The notes under the pieces: generated by a model
Database searches by the model: none
Told to the model about the DNA's origin: nothing
The model's input: the letters and a program-made list of their open reading frames with translations, nothing else
Position numbers and translations under genes: made by a program
Assembly (NCBI GenBank): GCA_030693705.1
Contig: JAUYAB010000107.1
Coordinates: forward strand, 1 to 64,000
Source: Ignavibacteria bacterium
Lineage (GTDB): Bacteria; Bacteroidota; Ignavibacteria; Ignavibacteriales; Ignavibacteriaceae
Reading direction: 5' to 3'
DNA: 64,000 nt
Part shown: in pieces, positions 46,209-53,685 of the stretch
How the letters are laid out: every line of letters begins with the position of its first letter
Numbering within the stretch: the first letter of the stretch is position 1

Positions 46209-46604
46209 TTAACATATGTTAAGTTCTATCGCTACGCACCGGTTTTGCACAGTAGGAATGCCGTTCTGCTCAGCTAATGCAGCAGCTTCATCATTTATTA
46301 CTCCAAGTTGAAACCACAAATATTTTGGTTTGATAGCCAAAACATCATCCATGATCATCGGGACTTTATCCGAACTTAAAAAGACATCAACTAAATCTAT
46401 TTTATGCGGAATATCTTTTAACGAAGCATAAACGGGGATGCCGAAAACTTCCTTTAAAGTCGGATGAACGCCGACTACATCGTAGCCTCTTCGTTTTAGC
46501 AATTCCGCAATTCTGCCGCTGTCTCTTTCCATTTTATTTGAGATACCAACAACAGCAACGGTTTTCGACTCTTTTAATATTTTACACGTTAGTTCCACGA
46601 TCAA
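46209..46604 (-). CDS. CoA-binding (YccU-type) protein
   Basis: A 131-residue Rossmann-fold protein of the CoA-binding domain family: VAVVGISNKMERDSGRIAELLKRRGYDVVGVHPT, then GIPVYASLKDIP and the C-terminal VQNRCVAIE. These stand-alone domains resemble the N-terminus of succinyl-CoA ligases; the cell role is unknown. It is a minus-strand gene isolated from its neighbours by a terminator and a repeat. Confidence 0.9.
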   Translation of the reverse strand: MIVELTCKILKESKTVAVVGISNKMERDSGRIAELLKRRGYDVVGVHPTLKEVFGIPVYASLKDIPHKIDLVDVFLSSDKVPMIMDDVLAIKPKYLWFQLGVINDEAAALAEQNGIPTVQNRCVAIELNIC

Positions 46605-46654
46605 TCTCTTTCATTGTTAATAATTTTATGGGGATTCAAAGCGGTACAAAATTA

Positions 46655-46685
46655 AGAAAAAAAGCCGACTCGAAAGAATCGGCTT
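46655..46685 (-). terminator. rho-independent terminator of the T9SS cargo gene
   Basis: Read on the minus strand, AAGCCGA (46685-46679) pairs with TCGGCTT (46668-46662), followed by a T-run. It lies 32 nt after the stop of the gene at 46718-48706. Confidence 0.8.
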
Positions 46686-46717
46686 CACTAATTTATTGTG
46701 ATTTGGATTAGCTGAAA

Positions 46718-48706
46718 CTATTTAAGTAAAACAAATTTCCTAGTCTGTACAAAATTCCCTCCGCCGTAGGAGGAACGAAGTTGATAAAAATAAACTCCAC
46801 TTGCCAACTGCTTATTGCCGACTGCCGACTGAAATTCAACCTTATGTGTTCCTGCAATCTTCTCTTCATTCACTAAAGTTGCTACTTCGTTCCCGATTAA
46901 ATCATACACTTTTAGCGTAACAAAACTGTTTACTGCCAACTGATAACTGATAACTGTGCTTGGATTAAAAGGATTCGGATAATTTTGTGATAACCCGTAA
47001 TTCTGTGGAGTAAGATCTTCCTTCTTAACTGCTGTTGGATTTTGATTTTTGTAATAGCTAAAAGTTCCTTCATAATTTCCCAGTACCAGATCGAAATCTC
47101 CATCTCCATCAAGATCAGCACAGGCAGGTGCAGCATTTTGATCAACAATGATAGTGCTTGTAACGGAAGTATCTTCTTGCCAATCAAAAGTATTATTATT
47201 AAAAAACTTTACTTCACCGGAAATGTTGCCGACAACTAAATCATAATCTCCATCTTCATCATAATCAACAAGGGATGGAACGGCATCTCCTCCAACATCT
47301 ATGCTTCCAAAGAAATTTTGAAGTTCAAGCCAATCAGCCGATTCTGCCGTACCGATATTTTCATAAAAAGAGATCGTACCGTTATCTCTTCCAACGATCA
47401 AATCAAGATCGTTGTCCTTGTCGAAATCAATTAAACGCGGAACCGCAAATCCATCCACTACAATATTCATCGCAGTTGTAACAGCGGGAAAACCGGATGC
47501 GGTTTGCATGTGCAAATAAAGTTTACCGGTAAAGTCACCGACAATTAAATCGAGTTTGCCGTCCTTGTTCAAATCACCCACTGCTGCTGCAGAATAAATT
47601 GAATGTTTAACGTTCGTTAAAAATACAGAGTTTTCTCTCCATGCCGGATTTGTCACCGTTCCAACATTTTCAAAATATTTAATGTCCCCTATTTGAGTTC
47701 CGGTGAACATATCAAGATCGCCGTCAGTATCGTAATCATAGAGAAGAGGCGAACTTGCTCCGCCAATATCAATGGTTCCTCCGAAGACTGTAGTGTTTTC
47801 TTTCCATGTTGGAGAAGCGTTTGTTCCGGTGTTCGTATAATAAAAAATTTGTCCGGAAGCAGTTCCAAATGCAAGATCAATTTTTCCATCGCCTGAAAGA
47901 TCAACTAATACGCCGGAATTCCAATAAGTGGTTGTTCCTAAAGTTTGGAATAATGTACTTTTGTCGCTCCAATTATGGGTAAGCGAATCGCCAATATTCT
48001 CGTAGTACTTAATTCCAAAACCGTCTCTGCCTACAAGCAGATCGGTATCACCGTCTTTGTCCAAATCAACAAAATAAGGATAGGCATAAAGACCAACGTC
48101 AAACCATCGAACTCCGTTGCTTTCTAAAAATTCAGGTGAATCTTTTAAACCGGAATTTTTGTAATACTTCACTCCTCCGTCTTCGCTTAAACCAACTGCT
48201 AAATCGAGATCACCGTCTCCGTCCACATCTGCTAAAGTTGGAATAGGATTTTCGCCAACACTAAGCTGAGCAAAAACATTTATTGATTCAATAAAATCAG
48301 GTTGAGAACTACTCCCGACGTTCTCATATAAATGAAGCCCGGTATAACCGCCGGTAATAAAATCAAGGTCACCATCGGCATCAATATCAACACAAACACC
48401 CATCTCAGCGCTAAGCGAGTTAACGTTCGCAAAAAGAGATTTATCTAATGTAAACTTCGGATTCGTCTTATTTCCGGTATTCTTAAAATAAAGAGGAGTC
48501 TGCACTGTGCTTCCCAGGATCATATCGAGATCGCCGTCACCGTCCAGATCATAAAACCGCGGTTGTGAAAAAGATAATGAGGGAATTCCGGTTGGATTAA
48601 AAATATGATTATCCTCTTCCCACGGCTGCGCATGTATAAGTTGCGGAAGAAAGAAAAAAAACACAAAAGTAAATAGCGGTAAGCACAAATTGTTTTTTGT
48701 TTTCAC
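46718..48706 (-). CDS. secreted FG-GAP/VCBS repeat protein with T9SS type A sorting tail
   Basis: A 662-residue protein: signal peptide (LFTFVFFFFLPQLIHAQ), then about ten FG-GAP/VCBS repeats of roughly 52 residues, each with a calcium-binding DxDxDGDxD motif such as DLDGDGDLDMILG and DVDGDGDLDLAVG. A C-terminal T9SS tail (about 575-662) starts NYGLSQNYPNPFNPSTVISYQL and ends in FVLLK. It is exported and anchored or released by the type IX system, which PorX (19571-21139) would regulate. The repeats form a beta-propeller for adhesion; the ligand is unknown. A terminator follows. Confidence 0.93.
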   Translation of the reverse strand: MKTKNNLCLPLFTFVFFFFLPQLIHAQPWEEDNHIFNPTGIPSLSFSQPRFYDLDGDGDLDMILGSTVQTPLYFKNTGNKTNPKFTLDKSLFANVNSLSAEMGVCVDIDADGDLDFITGGYTGLHLYENVGSSSQPDFIESINVFAQLSVGENPIPTLADVDGDGDLDLAVGLSEDGGVKYYKNSGLKDSPEFLESNGVRWFDVGLYAYPYFVDLDKDGDTDLLVGRDGFGIKYYENIGDSLTHNWSDKSTLFQTLGTTTYWNSGVLVDLSGDGKIDLAFGTASGQIFYYTNTGTNASPTWKENTTVFGGTIDIGGASSPLLYDYDTDGDLDMFTGTQIGDIKYFENVGTVTNPAWRENSVFLTNVKHSIYSAAAVGDLNKDGKLDLIVGDFTGKLYLHMQTASGFPAVTTAMNIVVDGFAVPRLIDFDKDNDLDLIVGRDNGTISFYENIGTAESADWLELQNFFGSIDVGGDAVPSLVDYDEDGDYDLVVGNISGEVKFFNNNTFDWQEDTSVTSTIIVDQNAAPACADLDGDGDFDLVLGNYEGTFSYYKNQNPTAVKKEDLTPQNYGLSQNYPNPFNPSTVISYQLAVNSFVTLKVYDLIGNEVATLVNEEKIAGTHKVEFQSAVGNKQLASGVYFYQLRSSYGGGNFVQTRKFVLLK

Positions 48707-48722
48707 TTATATAATTCCAGAG

Positions 48723-49559
48723 TTATTGAAGATTAAATTCATCATTGAACATTTTATGAAGTTGTTTATCTCCATATTTATCCATAGCAAAGTTAAGCAT
48801 TTCTTCTTTTGTATATCCCGAACGGATTTCTTTAACCGAAATTTTTTTACCGGTTTCATTAACGCTGTATAAAATTCTCCATGTGCGGTAAGCTAATACA
48901 AATTTTTTCATGTCGGAAGTAGCTTTATTTTCTTGTTGAACTATTCGCTTGCGTGTTGAATCGGCAGGATTAAACTCCAACTGCAACCGCGCAAAATTTA
49001 CCAAATTAATTTTCGAATTACTCTTTAGCCAATCGGTTTGCACAGTTGCTTTTTTTGAAAAAGAAACTTCATAAATATTTTCTAATCCGCTTTTAACCCA
49101 GCCGGTAGCGGCGTTAGGAAAGGAATCCGAATAAGGAAGATATGGTTTAATATCGATCACGGGAGAACCATCAAGAATATCGGATTCGGAAATAAAGATT
49201 TTCAATCCTTCTACTTTTTCAAGTTTTACGCAGCTCATCCCAATTTGATTTGGTCTGTAAGGAGCGCGTGTGGCAAACACTCCAATCTTCTCTCTCGTAT
49301 GTCGCGGCGGTGTTACAAGCGGCTTCCAACTTGCCCTGCCGTTAGGCGGATTTGTATTTAGATGAAAGTTGTAGAGAACCCATATCCGGTCAAAGCCGTT
49401 TAGATTTTTTACCGCTTGCTCAAAATTTTTATTTGGGAGAAGTTCGATTGTGGATATGTTTCCCTTAGCCAAAACTCCCTGCCTTGGAGTCTCATAACGG
49501 TAAACTTGTTCTGAACGGACATACCCGATTGGCGTAATAATAATTTCTTCAGTTTGCAT
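48723..49559 (-). CDS. trmO: tRNA (N6-threonylcarbamoyladenosine37-N6)-methyltransferase TrmO-like, with C-terminal extension
   Basis: A 278-residue protein. The first ~160 residues are a TsaA/TrmO domain: IGYVRSEQVYRYETPRQG, GFDRIWVLYNF, ATRAPYRPNQIGMSCVKL and DILDGSPVIDIKPYLPYSD. TrmO methylates t6A37 of some tRNAs, using SAM. The remaining ~110 residues form an extension seen in many bacterial members. tsaB and tsaE, which make the t6A substrate, are encoded at 18511-19571. Confidence 0.92.
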   Translation of the reverse strand: MQTEEIIITPIGYVRSEQVYRYETPRQGVLAKGNISTIELLPNKNFEQAVKNLNGFDRIWVLYNFHLNTNPPNGRASWKPLVTPPRHTREKIGVFATRAPYRPNQIGMSCVKLEKVEGLKIFISESDILDGSPVIDIKPYLPYSDSFPNAATGWVKSGLENIYEVSFSKKATVQTDWLKSNSKINLVNFARLQLEFNPADSTRKRIVQQENKATSDMKKFVLAYRTWRILYSVNETGKKISVKEIRSGYTKEEMLNFAMDKYGDKQLHKMFNDEFNLQ

Positions 49560-50002
49560 ACCGCAAAATCGTAAATTATTTTACATTTTTCAGTCTTAGC
49601 GTGTCAAATAATTAAAATCCCGCACTGCCGAATTAATTATTTAATTATTCCCCTTTTGATACTCTTTTTATTGATCCCCGACTGAGCCGGGCAAGCTCTA
49701 CGAGGATCGGTTCTTCGGGTTTGATTCTTATCTACAAAGATTAAACGTCTACAATGTTTTATAAGCACAAAGTTTTCCTAACTCCGTTAGGAGTTATATA
49801 TTTGTAGAAACAAACCCCCTACCTAACGAGAACACCGTAGGTGTTCCATATTTTATTCTGATCTTATTACTTGCAACGCAAATCAATTACACCACGTTGT
49901 TAGCGATATTTGTTTTTCTCGTGTGTGCCCACCTTTTGGTGAACTCATTATTTATTTATCCCCCCTTGGCGGATTGCAGATGGTGGCTTCAGAGCCTAAC
50001 TC
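49560..50002. repeat. 443-bp gap with palindromic repeat block
   Basis: No gene is seen. Between 49680 and 49860 short hairpins follow one another: CCCGACTGAGCCGGG near 49687, AACTCC/GGAGTT (49780-49795), and GAACACCGTAGGTGTTC (49830-49846), joined by TTTGTAGA-type words. This looks like the CTACAAA...CTCCTACGGAG-type intergenic repeat known from Bacteroidota. CCCCCTTGGCGG near 49960 is another small palindrome. Confidence 0.6.
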
Positions 50003-50671
50003 CTAAAATCTGTAACCGAGACCTACTCTTGGCTGAATGAAATTCGCAAATACAATATGCGGAAGAACAGAAATGTGTTCAAAGAGCAGAACATCACAAC
50101 CAAGAGACACCCCGAAGTTTCTTATTGACTTGCTTAGATGTCTTACGCGCCGTGGGTAGCCAACATACTCATCATAGGCATATGATGGGCCAAGCCAGAT
50201 GATCATCGGTTGATTGAAAACATTAATTGGCCATGCAACTCTGAGTGCTATAAGAAGATTCTTGTTCTGTTGATTGTTTCCAATACTTGATTGGTCAAAG
50301 TCAAATGACTCACTATATAAAAAATCTACCAAGAATTGGTAGTCATGTATCTGATAGACTTTGGCGTTGAGACCGAATCCCAAGGAATAGGTCGTCAATT
50401 CCCGTTGATCATCCGCGTGTGTTGGACTGTTTGGCCACACTATTCCCTCGATTGAAGTGGACAACCAATTTGACACACCGTAACAAGTATAGATGACGCC
50501 CATGCTCCACATAGTCCCATCAACAAAGCCTGGTAGTTGTTTTCGTTCAAACTGCTTGTATGCCACACCCATTTCAAATTCGCCTTGCTTTAGCGTTGTT
50601 CGTAGAATTTGTCCTGAACTTTCTTGCAAAAAGATAGTTATTAAAATTGCAACTCCAATGATGAATCTCAT
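50003..50671 (-). CDS. predicted outer-membrane beta-barrel protein, unknown family
   Basis: A 222-residue protein with a signal peptide (MRFIIGVAILITIFLQESSGQ) and amphipathic strands with aromatic girdles, ending in YRF, as an outer-membrane barrel would. No family recognised. It stands alone on the minus strand between two repeat-rich gaps, and its base composition looks less AT-rich than its surroundings, which would suit acquired DNA. Confidence 0.7.
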   Translation of the reverse strand: MRFIIGVAILITIFLQESSGQILRTTLKQGEFEMGVAYKQFERKQLPGFVDGTMWSMGVIYTCYGVSNWLSTSIEGIVWPNSPTHADDQRELTTYSLGFGLNAKVYQIHDYQFLVDFLYSESFDFDQSSIGNNQQNKNLLIALRVAWPINVFNQPMIIWLGPSYAYDEYVGYPRRVRHLSKSIRNFGVSLGCDVLLFEHISVLPHIVFANFIQPRVGLGYRF

Positions 50672-50877
50672 ATTGACTCCAAATCGATGAACGGATACAA
50701 TCCGCCTATTATTATACTACACAGTTAATTTAATTAATGAATGTATATATGCAAGAGGTAGATAATTAATTTTTAAAACCTTTCATGTCCTTCCCTTTTT
50801 CCTCCCCCAAGAATGATAGACGTGGGAATTGCGTCCACCATCCTTTTTCGGGAGAGTCGCCGTTTGTTCCAGGGCAA

Positions 50878-51255
50878 TTATTTTGCTTTCGGTTTCCTTA
50901 CCGGTTTCTTCCGGTCGGACTTTCGTATGCCGCCAAGCTGTTCGTATTGGTCGGTGTCTTCACCAAATATACTAACAGCCCCGGAAAGTACTTTGGTACA
51001 CATCTCACTAAGTTTCTTTTCTTCCGCGTCAAAAGCGTTACTCACTTCATCAGCAGCTTTTAGCGCCTTGTTATAGTCCGATCTTTTTAACTCAACAAGG
51101 GCAATTTGGGCATTCATCTCGGTTACGGTAAGTGGTTTTTCAGAATTTCCGTAATTAACCGGAGTTGCCCGCTTTTCGTCAATCACTTGCATGCCGTTAA
51201 GCCGGCTTTCGGCTTTTTCAACAATTGATGATTTCGTTTTATCTCTATACGCTAT
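50878..51255 (-). CDS. small conserved hypothetical protein, probable ATA start
   Basis: The frame gives 125 residues if begun at ATA 51255-51253 (I/MAYRDKTKSSIVEKAESRLNG...), or 104 residues from the first ATG at 51192. The C-terminal part, FGEDTDQYEQLGGIRKSDRKK, resembles an uncharacterised family with a FGxDSxEYExxGGTRxSERK end. AAAAGGAG lies 6 nt before the ATA and no ATG, GTG or TTG occurs between it and 51192; the ATG at 51192 has no Shine-Dalgarno. A 12-bp palindrome CGCTATATAGCG (51250-51261) covers the start. It is helical and soluble; function unknown. Confidence 0.7.
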   Translation of the reverse strand: MAYRDKTKSSIVEKAESRLNGMQVIDEKRATPVNYGNSEKPLTVTEMNAQIALVELKRSDYNKALKAADEVSNAFDAEEKKLSEMCTKVLSGAVSIFGEDTDQYEQLGGIRKSDRKKPVRKPKAK

Positions 51256-51378
51256 ATAGCGCTCCTTTTATTTGTGATAGATTATTGTTAAAAGGCATCA
51301 ATTTTTTACTAATGCCTAGTTTTTTCATCAAATTCAAACTTTTGTTCCTTTTTATCTCATTTTGATTCATAGCAAACT
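51256..51378. other. leader of the small hypothetical gene
   Basis: Contains the Shine-Dalgarno of the gene at 50878-51255, read on the minus strand, and AT-rich sequence. No other gene or clear promoter box is seen. Confidence 0.4.
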
Positions 51379-51630
51379 AAGATAGCTAAGAGCAAATGCT
51401 TGTTTCCTTCTTGCAAATCTTAGATAGCTAAGAGCAAATCTTAGTTTCCTTCTTGCAAATCTTAGATAGTTAAGAGCAAATCTTAGTTTCCTTCTTGCAA
51501 AACTAAGATAGCTAAGAACAAATCTTAGTTTCCTTCCTTCCAAACTAAGATAGCTAAGAACAAATCTTAGTTTCCTTCCTTCCAAACTAAGATAGCAAGG
51601 AGTAAATGTAAGTTCCCTTTCCTTGTAACT
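51379..51630. repeat. tandem array: six 42-bp units
   Basis: Six successive 42-bp units, the first AAGATAGCTAAGAGCAAATG..., differ at a few positions; units 4 and 5 are identical. In units 3-5 AAACTAAGA and TCTTAGTTT form a 9-bp inverted repeat spanning the unit joint, so the array could fold into a row of hairpins. There are no unique spacers, so it is not CRISPR. A 177-codon frame across it is a repeat artefact. Confidence 0.85.
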
Positions 51631-51648
51631 TACTGATAATGGTTTTTT

Positions 51649-51785
51649 CTTCGCGTCCCTTCGTGCAAGACTTCGTGTCCCTTCGTGTATGACTTCGTGG
51701 TTCTCTGCCAAAGGCAGACAGGTTCGTGAAAGGATTTTATTACACGAAGTTTCTCGAAGAAGGCTCGAAGTTCCACGAAGGAAAC
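51649..51785. repeat. CTTCGTG-type dispersed element, copy with palindromic insert
   Basis: Words of CTTCGTG and its complement CACGAAG form a large imperfect hairpin. It aligns with 52973-53064 except for one extra 19-nt block, TCTGCCAAAGGCAGACAGG (51703-51721), itself a palindrome with a short tail. Confidence 0.7.
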
Positions 51786-52117
51786 ATCTAATTGCAATTT
51801 CAGTTATTTTGAAAAATTTATTTTGATTTATTTGGCTTGGGTTAAGAACTAACTGCCCCTTACTGTAAGCGCATTTTTGCGGGTGTTTCGGCTTAAGCAA
51901 TTAGTTCTCTACTTAACTGTACTTGTTTTTACAGTTGGTAATTTTTAGGTGTATGTACATTAAACAGAACCTCCGTAATGTTGAATGAAAACCATTTGTT
52001 TTTAACCCCCGCCTTTAAACCTTTCGTTTAAACGCGGTTGTTGGGAACAAAAATAAAATAATGTCTTTTAAAAACAAAACTATTTTTTCTTCCCCTTAAA
52101 AGAAGATGAATGAATGA
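51786..52117. other. non-coding stretch with inverted repeats
   Basis: No gene. GAACTAACTGC near 51848 pairs with GCAATTAGTTC near 51898 (one mismatch). Near 52006-52042, AACCCCCGCC...TTTAAAC and GTTTAAACGCGG form an imperfect hairpin. (GAAT)n words lie at 52108-52130. Confidence 0.5.
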
Positions 52118-52391
52118 ATGTTTTCATTCAAACTTAGCGCGACGAAGCCGCTAACCAAAACTTTTCAATTTTCATTCTTCTATACTTGCATAAATTACTA
52201 CAATTTTTGCCTCTGCGTTCGTTGTCCCGCTTCACGGGATAAACTCTTTCTTTGCGAACGTTGCGAGAAACTGATTCTCTTTTTTTCTCGCAAAGAACGC
52301 CACGAACCGCAACGTTCGCCACAAATTCATTTCTCTTCTGATAATAAACTTCTAAAACCTGTTTTCCCCTCATCAGAATAAAAAATAACAC
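52118..52391 (-). repeat. CGCAAAG-type dispersed element, minus orientation
   Basis: Read on the minus strand this stretch aligns with 42273-42478, including the GTTCGTGGCG..CTTTGCGAGAAAAAAA block, TTTCTCGCAACGTTCGC, and an AGTTTTGGTT..CGGCT tail. It carries one extra palindrome, TCCCGTGAAGCGGGA. An 85-codon frame (52134-52391) runs through it and shares KRxEFVAxxAxxGxLCEKK with the other copy. It may be a repeat only, or a mobile mini-gene. Confidence 0.65.
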
Positions 52392-52397
52392 TGCCCG

Positions 52398-52919
52398 CTA
52401 ATGTTGTTTTAACCATGCAGCTAACGTAATTGCGCTCTGCGACTTGTTATAAAATGAATAATCGCCGTCTACCTTTAGAATTATTTGCTGATATTTATTG
52501 ATCTGCGGACGAAAAATATAAGCGGAATAGGTTTCACTCCCTGCATCCACACCAACACGAGTTGTATCGGAATAATTTGTTATTGTTACCTGGTTAGCAA
52601 GATTGTGGCTCCAGTTAAGACTATCGCTACGAATGGTTTTAATATAGGTTTTAACATGTCCGTATTTGGCTTGAAGCTCTTGATCCGTATAGAATCCGTC
52701 AGCGTGGTATAAGAAGGGAATGGTGTCTTTTGCAGGATCGTACGAATACTCTTTCCCTTCATTATCAATCATTATTCCATGATAACTTATCCCCCATGCA
52801 TAATTCACATATTCAATTTCAAAGATTATACTGCTGCCATTTGGGATTTGATCGTTTATACTTGAATCCTTGCACGAAAAAAGAAGAAGCGCCAACAACA
52901 TAGGAATTATTTGTTTCAT
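52398..52919 (-). CDS. lipoprotein of unknown function
   Basis: A 173-residue protein with a lipoprotein signal peptide (IIPMLLALLLFSC; cysteine at residue 16) and a beta-rich body with no recognised domain. It stands alone among repeats on the minus strand. By its signal it should lie in the periplasm, attached to the inner or outer membrane. Confidence 0.72.
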   Translation of the reverse strand: MKQIIPMLLALLLFSCKDSSINDQIPNGSSIIFEIEYVNYAWGISYHGIMIDNEGKEYSYDPAKDTIPFLYHADGFYTDQELQAKYGHVKTYIKTIRSDSLNWSHNLANQVTITNYSDTTRVGVDAGSETYSAYIFRPQINKYQQIILKVDGDYSFYNKSQSAITLAAWLKQH

Positions 52920-52972
52920 ACTATACCTTTTATTTTTTGATCGGATAACAATTAATAACTGCTAATGAACCT

Positions 52973-53064
52973 ACTTCGTGTTCCTTCGTGCAAACCTTCG
53001 CGGTTCTTCGTGTAAGGATTTTCTTACACGAAGTTACTCGAAGAAGACACGAAGTTGCGCGAAG
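52973..53064. repeat. CTTCGTG-type dispersed element, uninterrupted copy
   Basis: ACTTCGTGTTCCTTCGTG... followed by TTACACGAAGTTACTCGAAG folds into an imperfect hairpin about 92 nt long. It matches 51649-51785 apart from that copy's palindromic insert. Confidence 0.7.
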
Positions 53065-53247
53065 AAAATATGCTAATGCCCTCTCTGTTCATTTGTGTTA
53101 TTTTTAATTCCTATTATTGGAGGCTCACGTTACGTAGTTTTTAAAGGAAAACCATCTTAATCCTAATCTTTTTCTTATCCGCCTTGGCGGATTACTTTTT
53201 TTTAAGTATTTAAAGCAGATTAAGATTATGAATAATCTTCATTTCTT
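53065..53247. other. non-coding stretch
   Basis: No gene seen. TCCGCCTTGGCGGA near 53180 is a small perfect palindrome of the kind also found inside other repeats here. Confidence 0.45.
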
Positions 53248-53279
53248 GCATAAGGTGCGCTAATAAGTTACCTTTCGCA
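53248..53279. repeat. 32-bp hairpin repeat, left copy
   Basis: GCATAAGGTGCGCTAATAAG... matches 53454-53485 at all but four positions. AAGGT and ACCTT pair within it. The two copies bracket the element at 53294-53438. Confidence 0.65.
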
Positions 53280-53293
53280 AAAGCTATAATTGA

Positions 53294-53438
53294 ATAGCCA
53301 CGATTCGCCACGGCGAATTAGCTCGTGGACTAATAAACACCAAATGCATTGGCTTTAGCCACAGAAAACAGTCGTTTTTGGGATAAAGCCCGGAGTTTTG
53401 AGGTTCAATTTATTCCACGACTTAAAAGTCGTGGCTAT
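53294..53438. mobile_element. 145-bp MITE-like element
   Basis: Its ends ATAGCCACGA (53294-53303) and TCGTGGCTAT (53429-53438) are perfect 10-bp terminal inverted repeats, with a second pair CCACGACTT/AAGTCGTGG inside the right end. It encodes nothing. It is bracketed by the 32-bp repeats at 53248 and 53454. It would need a transposase from elsewhere; no transposase gene lies in this window. Confidence 0.6.
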
Positions 53439-53453
53439 GGATAACTTAATTAT

Positions 53454-53485
53454 GCGTAAGGTGAGTTAATAAGTTACCTTTCGCA
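53454..53485. repeat. 32-bp hairpin repeat, right copy
   Basis: Near-identical to 53248-53279. With one flanking base, TGCG-t-AAGGT pairs with ACCTT-t-CGCA, giving a strong stem. Confidence 0.65.
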
Positions 53486-53607
53486 TGATTTGTTCACATA
53501 TTATTATAAAAGTCGGGATTCGTTACAGAATTTAACACCAAATAACATTTTTGCGTAACATGATTTAATAATAATTCTTTAATTCAATATTTCACTCTTA
53601 CTCAGAA

Positions 53608-53671
53608 TCTCGCCGTCCCAAAGTCTCGCCGTCCCAAAGTCTCGCCGTCCCAAAGTCTCACAGTCTCAAAG
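53608..53671. repeat. tandem 16-bp repeat, four units
   Basis: Three identical units TCTCGCCGTCCCAAAG and one variant TCTCACAGTCTCAAAG lie just past the dsbD stop. No hairpin. It belongs to the word-like repeats found around dsbD. Confidence 0.75.
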
Positions 53672-53685
53672 TCCTCCATTCAATT

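Noticed and set aside
50785-51063. Plus-strand frames of 87-92 codons
   Set aside because: They overlap the small minus-strand gene at 50878-51255, which has a strong Shine-Dalgarno and a family-like C-terminus.
51379-51630. Possible CRISPR array
   Set aside because: Units follow directly with no unique spacers, and no cas genes are in the window.
51367-51900. 177-codon minus-strand frame with 14-residue protein repeats
   Set aside because: The repeats come from the 42-bp tandem array, a multiple of three. The frame also runs through the CTTCGTG element and shows no known domain, so it is a by-product of repeat DNA.
51847-51900. Second attC-like inverted repeat (GAACTAACTGC / GCAATTAGTTC)
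   Set aside because: It does not fit the RYYYAAC and GTTRRRY consensus, so it is listed only as an inverted repeat.
52000-52045. Possible integron attC site (CCCAAC...GTTAAA around an imperfect hairpin)
   Set aside because: The outer boxes are not complementary to each other as attC boxes must be, and no integrase is present.
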